Source: Citrobacter braakii
GTDB taxonomy: Bacteria > Pseudomonadota > Gammaproteobacteria > Enterobacterales > Enterobacteriaceae
Assembly (NCBI RefSeq): GCF_002075345.1
Contig: NZ_NAEW01000001.1
Span: forward strand, 186,001 to 250,000
Length of the DNA: 64,000 nucleotides
Reading direction: 5' to 3'
Both the position numbers and the translations under genes were made by a program. Below are positions 31,121-39,195 of the stretch, one piece after another; the stretch's first letter is position 1, and each line of letters begins with the position of its first letter. The notes below the pieces were generated by a model. That model saw nothing but the letters and a program-made list of their open reading frames with translations. It was not told the DNA's origin and made no database searches.

Positions 31121-31720
31121 GCGGTAAACCGGGCCTTAAACGCCGTCCAGAAAAACGGCGATACGATGACCGGAAGCCTATTCCTTAAAAATGATGCCCG
31201 CGTGCATTTCGCCATTGCGAATGAGGATGGCAATGCCCGCATGTGGCTTTACAAAGACAAAGGCGGTGATGGTGTTCGCCTTAATAACGGCGTGGATGGC
31301 GGCGGTGAGTTTGTTTTTCATAAAGACGGCGGCTTCTATTCACCCGGATATTTACACGCCGGAGCATCAACGGTAGCTACCGACGGTAATATCTATGGGA
31401 CTCGATGGAATGCTAACGGTGCATGGTTGTGGGATTCCATCGCCGAACAACTCACCGCACGCGACAACAACATCAACATCCGCGCAACATGGGACTGGGT
31501 TAGTCAGAACTTTGTTTCTGACATTACTCTTGGGCAGGAAGGTGTTTATTGCCCGATAAGTAACGTTGTATCCTGGACGTTTAAAACCCCGGCTGGCTGT
31601 ATGCTTACGGGTATAATTGTTCAGGATACCGGCTCTCACTCCGCTGATAATATTGGCGGGGTTTATTACAAACCCATTCAGAAAAGAGTCAATGGAGCTG
31701 TAATGACAATAAAGGGTTAA
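31103..31720 (+). CDS. Silent tail-fibre tip B (S' type, no start codon)
   Basis: 206 codons including the stop, starting in gix site 2: NVGLTEAVNRALNAVQKNGD, then TMTGSLFLKNDARVHFAI, YKDKGGDGVRLNNGVDGGGE, HAGASTVATDGNIYG, TARDNNINIRATWDWV and a unique end LGQEGVYCPISNVV to AVMTIKG. It is homologous to the active tip for about 130 residues and then diverges, as expected for the receptor-binding end. It is in the same frame as tip C, separated from it by TAA at 31091. The chaperone gene at 31790 follows it. Confidence 0.88.
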   Translation, partial: NVGLTEAVNRALNAVQKNGDTMTGSLFLKNDARVHFAIANEDGNARMWLYKDKGGDGVRLNNGVDGGGEFVFHKDGGFYSPGYLHAGASTVATDGNIYGTRWNANGAWLWDSIAEQLTARDNNINIRATWDWVSQNFVSDITLGQEGVYCPISNVVSWTFKTPAGCMLTGIIVQDTGSHSADNIGGVYYKPIQKRVNGAVMTIKG

Positions 31721-31789
31721 ACACCATACATTACTTGCGAATATCATTTATAATGACAGCCAAACACAACTTAACCAGGGTAATAAATC

Positions 31790-32479
31790 ATGGTCAATAT
31801 TAAAAATTTTACGCCAGGCGACCCTAAAACACCTGAGCAACTGGAACTTGCCAATAAGCACCGGGTGCTGTTTTTATTTTCTGAGGATGGTCAGGAATGG
31901 TACGAATCGCAAAAGCAGTTTGCGGCTGACACTATTAAATTCTCCTATGACAGCGATGGCGTTATTCGCAGTATTTCGCGTGACGTATCAGCGCTGTGGC
32001 CGGTTGGTCTGAGTGTGGCCGAGGTTCCCGACACTACCGCCAATCGTCGCGCTGATATCAGCGGTCGCTGGGGCTTTGATGGTGAGAACGTTATCGACCT
32101 GATGACGATGGAAAAGGCCCGTCGCGTGAAGCGTGACGAAATCAACCGCTGGCGCGACAGGCAGGAAGACGGCAGCGCTGTTTTTGAGTGGAACGGCCAC
32201 AAATGGGACGCCAGCAAAGCCTCTCAGGAGCGTTTGTCGTCCATTCTGCAACTGACCCGTACCGCGAATCTGCCAGCCGGTTTTTACTGGACTGACGCCG
32301 ATAATAACGATGTTGTCGTCACGCCTGACGACCTGGTTTCGATTAATGAAAACATGAATGTCGCAATGGTCATGCAGGGCTGGAAAATTCACGAACGCCA
32401 GCGCGAAATGAAAAAAGAAGTTGAAGAACTAAGCCGGGTTAACGATATTCTGAATTATTCCGTAGGCTGGGCTGAATAA
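31790..32479 (+). CDS. Tail-fibre assembly chaperone (gpU type)
   Basis: 229 aa. N-terminal domain (1-100) MVNIKNFTPGDPKTPEQLEL and DEFINED-like fibre-binding segment SRDVSALWPVGLSVAEV; C-terminal DUF4376 region KRDEINRWRDRQEDGSAVFEWNGHKWDASKAS and KIHERQREMKKEVEEL. It lies on the plus strand, inside the invertible segment, so in the present orientation it has no late promoter. After inversion it would follow S-tip B or C. The active S tip has no chaperone of its own in the segment. Confidence 0.9.
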   Translation: MVNIKNFTPGDPKTPEQLELANKHRVLFLFSEDGQEWYESQKQFAADTIKFSYDSDGVIRSISRDVSALWPVGLSVAEVPDTTANRRADISGRWGFDGENVIDLMTMEKARRVKRDEINRWRDRQEDGSAVFEWNGHKWDASKASQERLSSILQLTRTANLPAGFYWTDADNNDVVVTPDDLVSINENMNVAMVMQGWKIHERQREMKKEVEELSRVNDILNYSVGWAE

Positions 32480-32497
32480 GCCGGAACAGCAAAGAAT

Positions 32498-32528
32498 AAA
32501 AAGGAGTAAGTCTAACTTACTCCTTTTT
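32498..32528. terminator. Bidirectional terminator between the convergent U-type gene and S
   Basis: AAAAAGGAGTAAG pairs with CTTACTCCTTTTT around TCTAA; both strands end in a T-run. It ends whichever fibre transcript is switched on. Confidence 0.92.
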
Positions 32529-32539
32529 ATTTAACCCGG

Positions 32540-33958
32540 TTAACGTCCAATGACTAACCACTGACCATTTTTGTAAATCTGGATTTCGCTCCAGAAAAGT
32601 GATTCAGCAGAATAATCAGCATCGTGGTTATCAAATCCCGTTAATACTGTATTTTTGTGATATGACCTGACACCGATTGCACCCACCTGCCTTTCCGCTG
32701 AATATCTCACATTGGTAATAAAGCTCTGATTAACCCAATCCCATGTTGCGCGGGTGTTGATGTTATTGTCGCGAGCGACAAAGCGATCATTAAGCCAGGT
32801 ACTGATATAGCCACCCCAGGCAGTGCCGTTGATGTTGCCGTCATTCTGGTAGGTCGTACTGCCTGCATGGATGGCGGACGGGGAATAAAATTCGCCGTTT
32901 TTGTTGAAAACGAAGTCGCCTCCGCCATCCACGCCGTTATTGATATGTACACCGTCACCGCCTTTGTCTTTGTAGATGTAGGTACGGGACGAACCGTCTG
33001 CATTCCGAATGGTGAAATGCATGCGGGCATCGCTCTGGAGTGTCAGATTGCCGATCACCATCAGGCTGCCTGTCATCGTATCGCCGCTTTTCTGGACGGC
33101 GTTTAAGGCCCGTTTTACCGCTTCCGTTAAACCGAGGTTTTCTACATTCTGGTTTAACTGTATCCAGGTGAAATTCGCGTCGGCAGGAACGGTATAGCGC
33201 AGGCCGATCCAGACGTCTCTTTTGTCACTTGTCGCCAGAATACAACTGCCGTTCGCCACATCACGTTTCGCCAGAACTTCCAGGAAAAAATAACCCGCTG
33301 CTGGCAGAACGGTGACGCCTGCATTGTTTTTAGCGAACCGGCGAGCGCCTGCCGGGAGATTGCTCAGGTCATCGGCTGAGGCTACCCACATAACGCCCTG
33401 TATCGCAAGGCCGGTCTGTGTGTCGTCGATGGCTTTTTTGGTGGCGATGATGCGGGCGTCGTCGCCTGCGGCCACGGTGTTTGCCGTTGTGCCGACGTTA
33501 CGGGTGGCGCTGTTGCCGAGCTGGAGAGCTGTGCGAGCTTTAGCTTTGTCAGGTACATCAGCAAGGTTCTGGTCTTTTGCCAGGGCATTGACATCTGCCG
33601 GACCGAGACTGTCTTTGGTGGCAAGTTTTCCCAGCCCCAGATGACTTCGCGCCGCAACCTGAGCCGCAATGCCGGCATCGAAAATTTCTTTCAGGTTATT
33701 AGTCTGCGTGTAGGCGTTTGCCGTAATAATGGCTTTAATGGACAGGGTGAGCTGGTTTAATTTTCCTTTATCGGGCTTTATTCCGGCTTCGCTCAGAATA
33801 TTCAGCAATTCCGCCTGCAGGATATTCAGCCAGTCCTGACCAATCCAGCTTATACCTTTATTTTTATCGCCTTCGGTAAACCAGGTAGGCGTATTACTTT
33901 GCGCCGGCGATAAGGCCGGCATGGTGGGTGAACCGGAGTTGTTGTCAATGTAATACAT
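32540..33958 (-). CDS. Tail fibre S, active form
   Basis: 472 aa. Constant part: residues 1-275, with GDKNKGISWIGQDWLNILQ at the baseplate end and an Ala-rich helical segment about 90-170. The gix site falls in ENLGLTEAVKRALN near residue 276. Variable tip about 276-472: DTMTGSLMVIGNLTLQSDARM, KDKGGDGVHINNGVDGGGDF, ARDNNINTRATWDWV, ending GQWLVIGR. In Mu the tip decides host range by binding lipopolysaccharide; the same is expected here. Confidence 0.93.
   Translation of the reverse strand: MYYIDNNSGSPTMPALSPAQSNTPTWFTEGDKNKGISWIGQDWLNILQAELLNILSEAGIKPDKGKLNQLTLSIKAIITANAYTQTNNLKEIFDAGIAAQVAARSHLGLGKLATKDSLGPADVNALAKDQNLADVPDKAKARTALQLGNSATRNVGTTANTVAAGDDARIIATKKAIDDTQTGLAIQGVMWVASADDLSNLPAGARRFAKNNAGVTVLPAAGYFFLEVLAKRDVANGSCILATSDKRDVWIGLRYTVPADANFTWIQLNQNVENLGLTEAVKRALNAVQKSGDTMTGSLMVIGNLTLQSDARMHFTIRNADGSSRTYIYKDKGGDGVHINNGVDGGGDFVFNKNGEFYSPSAIHAGSTTYQNDGNINGTAWGGYISTWLNDRFVARDNNINTRATWDWVNQSFITNVRYSAERQVGAIGVRSYHKNTVLTGFDNHDADYSAESLFWSEIQIYKNGQWLVIGR
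33122..33147 (-). other. gix-like crossover site 1 (inside S)
   Basis: On the minus strand AAAACCTCGGTTTAACGGAA with central TC (plus-strand GA at 33134-33135). It is the closest of the three to the Mu gix core AAAACCTCGGTTTACAGGAA. It marks the border between the constant and variable part of S. Confidence 0.88.
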
Positions 33959-33967
33959 AGTGACCTC

Positions 33968-34525
33968 TTACTTATCGTGCGACTGGCTGCTTTCGTAGAC
34001 GTAACGAAACGTCTGCCACGCTGGTTTATAACGGTTCAGAATGCACTCAAGGGCGCTGGCGTCGTAAATACGCAACGGTGTGAGAATGTTGTCGAGCACA
34101 TTCATATGCCGGTAGCCAATGGTGGTTCTGACATTAATAATGCTTATCCACTGCGATTCCGGTGCGGGCTGGATATCGATATCAAACCCGAATCCCGCCG
34201 CCAGTTGGATATAAAACTCACGGTTAATTGAGGGCTTCATTCGGTACTTGTTACCGGCATAGCTTTGTCGTTCCTGCAGGCTGGCGCCGGTCATATCGCA
34301 TTCAGGCAGGCCAAGAAATCGCTCCCAGTCACCCAGCAGCAGGTGCGACCTGTCCGGGAAACGCTCATCGAGCAGTTGTTGTCCCGTCCAGTCCACACGA
34401 GCCGTGGACTGACTCAGACCAAGACACAGGTTTGCCAGCACGGAATCCGGCGCTTTATTCCACGCCAGCCCGTCAGGGAGCAACTGGAGCAGTGCGCGCT
34501 GGTGTGGACTGAGGATCACAGCCAT
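33968..34525 (-). CDS. Baseplate/tail protein, Mu gp48-like (DUF2313)
   Basis: 185 aa, DUF2313: LLPDGLAWNKAPDSVLANLC, LLDERFPDRSHLLLGDWERFLGLPE. In Mu the gp48 family links baseplate wedge and fibre. It overlaps the BaseplateJ gene by ten bases and precedes S by nine, so the three are co-translated. Confidence 0.93.
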   Translation of the reverse strand: MAVILSPHQRALLQLLPDGLAWNKAPDSVLANLCLGLSQSTARVDWTGQQLLDERFPDRSHLLLGDWERFLGLPECDMTGASLQERQSYAGNKYRMKPSINREFYIQLAAGFGFDIDIQPAPESQWISIINVRTTIGYRHMNVLDNILTPLRIYDASALECILNRYKPAWQTFRYVYESSQSHDK

Positions 34526-35598
34526 GCAATACTCCCCACGGTAAGCAGCTCCGTCGCGCCGGCGCTGACAGACGCCAGCGGGGAATGCAGTTCAAAATCA
34601 TCCAGCATCTTCACACCGGCAACCGCCCGCCAGAACGCCGACGGCAGGATAATACCGCCCGGTCTGGCTTCGTTATAAAGCAGGTCGGTGAGCGCCTGTC
34701 TCACGGCCTGCTGGTTCTCTGGTGTGTTCGGCGCAATCTTTATCTGAAACGCGACAGGGTGATTAGTGAGTTTAAACACCTTCACCACCGGCCCCAATGC
34801 CTGACCGACCGGCTGACCCGTCGCCGGGTCAGGGTGGGATTTGATGTACTCTGCCACGCGAGCCACATCCCCCTCGCCGGGGAAAATATCGGGGTTATTA
34901 TCCATCACAAATGTCACACCCAGACTGCCCGCCTGCGGCCATTCCGGCAGACACCACGAACGGGTAACGCCCGGTACTTCGCGCGCCCAGCGTTCAAAAT
35001 CGTACTTTGTGCCGCCTGACGGCGGGTACTGTACGCGAAATTCAAGACGGGAAAGCAACTCAGACAGGGACTCCACATCCGCGCCACCGGTAATACCTGA
35101 ACCTGTGACAGTGGCCGCCTGCACAATCCCGGCCTGCGGGGTGATAAACGTCAGCAATGTACCCGCTGGCGCATTACCGGCCGCACCTGGTTCAACCGCC
35201 ACCAGACTGACCGTCAGCGTCCCGGCTCCGCCGCTTGTGGATTCGGTGATACGGTACAGGGTGCCGTCGCTGCGTTGCAGTTCTGCGCCGGTCTCCGCTG
35301 TCGCAGTGTCAGTCAGCGTCAGTTGTACCGGACCATCGGCACGCGAGGCGGGTTTACGGACAACCCCCCACCAGGCGCAGTGTTTCAGTAGTTCAGCCTC
35401 GTCAGCGTCGGACGGGATTATCTGGCGCGCAATCCAGGCCAGATGCTCATGCTCCTGGGCGGACAGCCCCGCTTGTGCATAACCAATGGCATGTAGCGTG
35501 GTTTCATCCAGTCCCGGCAGGGTGCCTTCCAGTCGTTGGCTGATATCCTGCTGTGTCTGGTTAATCAGTTGTGCTAAGGGTGTGGGTTGATACGGCAT
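34516..35598 (-). CDS. Baseplate wedge protein, Mu gp47-like (BaseplateJ)
   Basis: 360 aa with the Baseplate_J signature: AWWGVVRKPASRADGPVQLTL, YPPSGGTKYDFERWAREVPGVTRSW, and VMDNNPDIFPGEGDVARVAEYIKSHPD. It forms the baseplate periphery of the contractile tail. The start follows the gp46 stop directly. Confidence 0.94.
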   Translation of the reverse strand: MPYQPTPLAQLINQTQQDISQRLEGTLPGLDETTLHAIGYAQAGLSAQEHEHLAWIARQIIPSDADEAELLKHCAWWGVVRKPASRADGPVQLTLTDTATAETGAELQRSDGTLYRITESTSGGAGTLTVSLVAVEPGAAGNAPAGTLLTFITPQAGIVQAATVTGSGITGGADVESLSELLSRLEFRVQYPPSGGTKYDFERWAREVPGVTRSWCLPEWPQAGSLGVTFVMDNNPDIFPGEGDVARVAEYIKSHPDPATGQPVGQALGPVVKVFKLTNHPVAFQIKIAPNTPENQQAVRQALTDLLYNEARPGGIILPSAFWRAVAGVKMLDDFELHSPLASVSAGATELLTVGSIAWL

Positions 35599-36036
35599 TT
35601 AAAACCCCTTTAAATCCGCTTCAAAAGCCATCGGGCGACGTGCGCCGTCAGGCATAACAAGTGATACTGAAAGCTGCAGGCGGTCACGGCCCACGCGTGC
35701 GGCCGTACAGGTGACCGACCTCACCAGTCCAGCCAGCTTCATCCAGGCAAGTGCCTCATCGGCATAGGCCGCCGTCCTTTCCACAACGGCTGGCACCGTC
35801 TTTTCGCGGTTCAGCAGCCACAGGCGCGAGCCGATGGGACGCGGGCGAAAACTGTCTGCCCACCATCCGCGCCGGTCGGTGGTGCCGTCCGGTATCGGGT
35901 CAGACGGTTGCGCGCGACGGTCGGTAAAGAGCGAGATAATGACGGCGGTTTCAATACTGTTATCCGTCAGCAGGTCGGGGCCGTTCAGCACCAGGTTGCC
36001 GCGACCGTTACGCCAGACAATCGCAATATCAGCCAT
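35599..36036 (-). CDS. Baseplate protein, Mu gp46-like
   Basis: 145 aa starting MADIAIVWRNGRGNLVLNGP; GpW/gp25-type baseplate wedge (Mu gp46), with the conserved DRRGWWADSFRPRPIGSRLWLLNREK. The ATG overlaps the end of the spike gene; an upstream frame of 18 codons has no ribosome site. Confidence 0.92.
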   Translation of the reverse strand: MADIAIVWRNGRGNLVLNGPDLLTDNSIETAVIISLFTDRRAQPSDPIPDGTTDRRGWWADSFRPRPIGSRLWLLNREKTVPAVVERTAAYADEALAWMKLAGLVRSVTCTAARVGRDRLQLSVSLVMPDGARRPMAFEADLKGF

Positions 36037-36661
36037 TTTGCGGACCTCCCGTATTGCCGCCACGACCGTTCTCGTGATGGATGTGGCCACTGTAGGTCAC
36101 ACCGGCAATGGTCGCATCCGACATGGTGAAATGGCCTTTGGCGTTCCCGGTGCCGTCCAGGGCCAGATTGCCCTGAATATGGGTGTTCTGTTGTACAGTC
36201 AGGTTCTTCTGCACCGTCAGGTTGCCAGTGAAGGTGCCCTCAGGACTGTCAAACAGGATGTGATCGTCGGCATACACCTCCAGCGTTTTACACGTCAGAA
36301 TGGCGCGACCGTCTTTTGTCAGGCGCAGGCGGTGGCCTTCGTAGTGGTAAATACCGCTGTCGCCGTCGGGAAGTCCTGTCGGGCGGTAACGTTTATCTTC
36401 AACCACCAGGATAACAGCCTGATCCCTGTCGCCCATCAGGCAGCCAAAAAAGGTCTCCGCCCCCGGCAGCGGGACGCTGATTTGTCCGTACTGCTGCGGG
36501 CGCTCCACGTCGTCAAACGTCTCACCGTCGAGCGAGGTCATCTGCGCGTTCTGCATCTTCAGCCCGTCGTTCGTGCCGGTCAGCACGCCACGCCCGAACA
36601 GCAGGCGAACGCCACGCATCAGGGGAGCAAGCATCCGCTGCAGGATGTCATCATTCATCAT
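36029..36661 (-). CDS. Baseplate spike, Mu gp45-like
   Basis: 210 aa. OB-fold part (about 40-95, QISVPLPGAETFFGCLMGDRDQAVILVVEDKRYRPTGLPDGDSGIY), then a beta-helical needle (about 120-180, repeats such as TFTGNLTVQKNLTVQQNTHIQGNLALDG). The tip HIHHENGRGGNTGG holds an HxH pair that binds iron in the Mu spike. It pierces the outer membrane at infection. Confidence 0.94.
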   Translation of the reverse strand: MMNDDILQRMLAPLMRGVRLLFGRGVLTGTNDGLKMQNAQMTSLDGETFDDVERPQQYGQISVPLPGAETFFGCLMGDRDQAVILVVEDKRYRPTGLPDGDSGIYHYEGHRLRLTKDGRAILTCKTLEVYADDHILFDSPEGTFTGNLTVQKNLTVQQNTHIQGNLALDGTGNAKGHFTMSDATIAGVTYSGHIHHENGRGGNTGGPQNG

Positions 36662-37775
36662 CGAATTTAATTCCCTGTTTTTTCATCTGCTGTAAGATCC
36701 AGGCGTCCACGCCGCCCCCTTCGCCACCAGTACCGCTGCTGTCAGGTTCTGCTGGCACAATAAAGCCGTCACGCGGGGCAAGCGTCAGGCGGGTCACTTC
36801 ACCTTCCTTCGCATTGAGCGTAAATTCCACCTGACAAATCAGCAGGTCGCGCGTGTCCACGTTCACGCGGGGGGCAATAACGCGGGTCAGCAGGTTCACA
36901 TCCCACAGCGCGCCGCCGTCCCGAAACCACCCCTTGGCCGTGGCGATAAAGCGCTCAGAACGCGCAATGGCGCGCCGTTCTTCCCGTATGGCTCGCTGGC
37001 GGGCCCCGTCTGCGGTAATTTTGTGATCGGCGAGGATCACTTTCGGGCGGTAACGAGTGATAGTCTTATCATCCGTCGTACCTTTGGGCGCCGCCAGCAA
37101 CGCCGCCGCTTTTGCCTCGCCTTTGTGACCACCGCCGCCGCCATGACCTTTCACCTGGTATTCGCTGTAGCGGTTGCGCCAGTCATCAGTAAAATCCGCG
37201 TCCAGCAGGTTTTTACCCAGCTCCAGCGTGTCGGTCTGTCGGTTGCCCGCCTGGGTAAACACCAGGTCGCCATCGGCATTACTGGTGACCAGTACGCCAC
37301 GGTGACGGGCGGCGCGGGTCAGCGCATCGCTGACCGTTTCGGACAGTTGCAGGGTAAAGGTGGCAAACGGCCTTGCGGCCGTGGCGTCACTGACCTGCCA
37401 GATAACCCGGATACCAAAGGGTTTACACAGGTCGCAGGCAATCTGCTCCAGCGTGCGGTTGTGCCACTGGCTGCCCTTAAAGACGGCAGAACAGTCCACC
37501 AAATCGCCGGTTTTGTCGCGGCCGGCAATGGTGATTTTGTTACTGGTGGCGGTAATTTTGTGCTTCACGGTATCGAGATAACCGGTAATGACCGTCACAC
37601 CGTTAATCTGTAATTTCAGCGGCAGCCCCGGGGTGATACTGTCCGGGACGGGCTGACCGGGTATCATTAACTCCAGCTCAAAGGAGCCGGCCAGATGCTC
37701 CAGCGAACGGCGGATGCTGACGCTCACCCAGCCGGAGAAGATACTGCCCCCGATAAACAACTCAACGCGGCTCAC
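36651..37775 (-). CDS. Tail hub, Mu gp44 (P)-like
   Basis: 374 aa, same family as Mu gpP (gp27-like hub): MSRVELFIGGSIFSGWVSVSIRRSLEHLAGSFEL, and KVILADHKITADGARQRAIREERRAIAR. It holds the spike below the tape measure. Overlaps neighbours on both sides by 11-14 bases. Confidence 0.93.
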   Translation of the reverse strand: MSRVELFIGGSIFSGWVSVSIRRSLEHLAGSFELELMIPGQPVPDSITPGLPLKLQINGVTVITGYLDTVKHKITATSNKITIAGRDKTGDLVDCSAVFKGSQWHNRTLEQIACDLCKPFGIRVIWQVSDATAARPFATFTLQLSETVSDALTRAARHRGVLVTSNADGDLVFTQAGNRQTDTLELGKNLLDADFTDDWRNRYSEYQVKGHGGGGGHKGEAKAAALLAAPKGTTDDKTITRYRPKVILADHKITADGARQRAIREERRAIARSERFIATAKGWFRDGGALWDVNLLTRVIAPRVNVDTRDLLICQVEFTLNAKEGEVTRLTLAPRDGFIVPAEPDSSGTGGEGGGVDAWILQQMKKQGIKFDDE

Positions 37776-39195
37776 TAATCACCTCCACCACATCACCCCC
37801 CGGCACAAACAGCGGATTGACAATGCCGTTGCGGCGGACAAAGCGCTGCCACTGCACGCTGTCACCGGTGGCCCGGTACAGCGTCACCAGGGCCGGCTCC
37901 GTCGTGCGAACCGTCACCGATGACATCCCCGGCAACTGCACCCCGCGCGTGGTTAAATCCTCAACCAGCGCCAGGCGGGCTTCACGCAGCGAGAGCGCCG
38001 TGCGGGGATAACCCTGACCGGAGAATTCCAGCACCTGTGCATCCAGCGCATTACCAAGCGAACGACTGACCGTCTGCACATCCGCCGCGCTCTCAAGAAG
38101 CGGGACCGTAACCGCAGATGTGGCTGTAGTGCCGACGCCCGCTTTTGCCGGCGCGCCGGACTGACTGACGGTGAGGGTCAGCAGGCTGCCCGCCGTCTGT
38201 ATCTGAGCGAGTACAACGGCACTTTTCAGCACCGACTGCAACAGACGGATATTCGCCTGTGCTGCCGGTGTCAGACCATTCAGGCTGCGCTGGCCGTCCT
38301 GGATAACCAGCGCGTCATGCAGCGTGGAAAGCGCATGGTATAACTGCGTCCCCCCCTGGATTCTGACGGCCGTATCCGGCAAATCAAAACTCCCGGAAGG
38401 GGAAGTCGGCACAAGCGTGACCGCCAGCGTGCCGGGGGTGACTGGTGAGGCCGGACGCCCGGCACGGGCGGATTTGTGGCGTCTTTTGAGCAGGGACATT
38501 GCCGGCATCGAGGGCAGCGCAATCAGGCCGCTGAACACCCCGGCAAACTGTTGTGCCATGCGTAACGGGCTGGTAATCAGTGAGGTAATATTGCCCTTCA
38601 TGGCAGTAAATGAGGCAGCAAAGGCGCTGATATCCTGCATGATCCCGACGCTGCTGACCGTGTTCTGCAGCGCGTCAATTTTTTCACTGACCGTATCGGC
38701 CATCGCCTGCAGATCGTGAAGATTGTCAGATACCACCGCCCAGCCATCTGCAAGGGTATTGAATACGCTGTTAAGCCCGCCGCCGGCACTGGCGGCCAGC
38801 GCGCTGGCGGTGTCTTTTTTCGCATCCGGGGCCGTGTCGTTCGCCTGCGGGGTGGCGTTGATGGTGAACTCAACCACGCGCTGTTCAGACACGTTATAAC
38901 GGCTTTCAAAGTTGTCTATAAGAACACTCAAAGCGCCATAATCGGGATGAACCAGCTCGCCCGGACCGGGAGCATACAGCGCGTCACGCAGCGCCTTACG
39001 CTGTGCCTGCGCGTCGTCTCCCTCAACAATCACCGTAAAGGTGAACGCCGGCAGCTTAGGGCCGAGGTCATCCGCGCCGCCGGATTCGCGCAGCGGGTAC
39101 TCACGCTTAACGATATTACGACCACCGCGCTCCCGTTGTTCCTTATAGACAAGGAAGGGAACGTTACGGAAGCTGCCTTTACCCGTAAGGGACAT
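37762..39195 (-). CDS. DNA circularisation / tail protein, Mu gp43 (N)-like
   Basis: 477 aa. N-terminal DNA-circularisation domain (about 1-95): MSLTGKGSFRNVPFLVYKEQRERGGRNIVKREYPL, PGPGELVHPDYG. In Mu, gpN is carried into the new cell and holds the incoming DNA ends in a protein-linked circle; it also belongs to the baseplate region. The rest is helical and Ala-rich. Confidence 0.93.
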   Translation of the reverse strand: MSLTGKGSFRNVPFLVYKEQRERGGRNIVKREYPLRESGGADDLGPKLPAFTFTVIVEGDDAQAQRKALRDALYAPGPGELVHPDYGALSVLIDNFESRYNVSEQRVVEFTINATPQANDTAPDAKKDTASALAASAGGGLNSVFNTLADGWAVVSDNLHDLQAMADTVSEKIDALQNTVSSVGIMQDISAFAASFTAMKGNITSLITSPLRMAQQFAGVFSGLIALPSMPAMSLLKRRHKSARAGRPASPVTPGTLAVTLVPTSPSGSFDLPDTAVRIQGGTQLYHALSTLHDALVIQDGQRSLNGLTPAAQANIRLLQSVLKSAVVLAQIQTAGSLLTLTVSQSGAPAKAGVGTTATSAVTVPLLESAADVQTVSRSLGNALDAQVLEFSGQGYPRTALSLREARLALVEDLTTRGVQLPGMSSVTVRTTEPALVTLYRATGDSVQWQRFVRRNGIVNPLFVPGGDVVEVISEPR

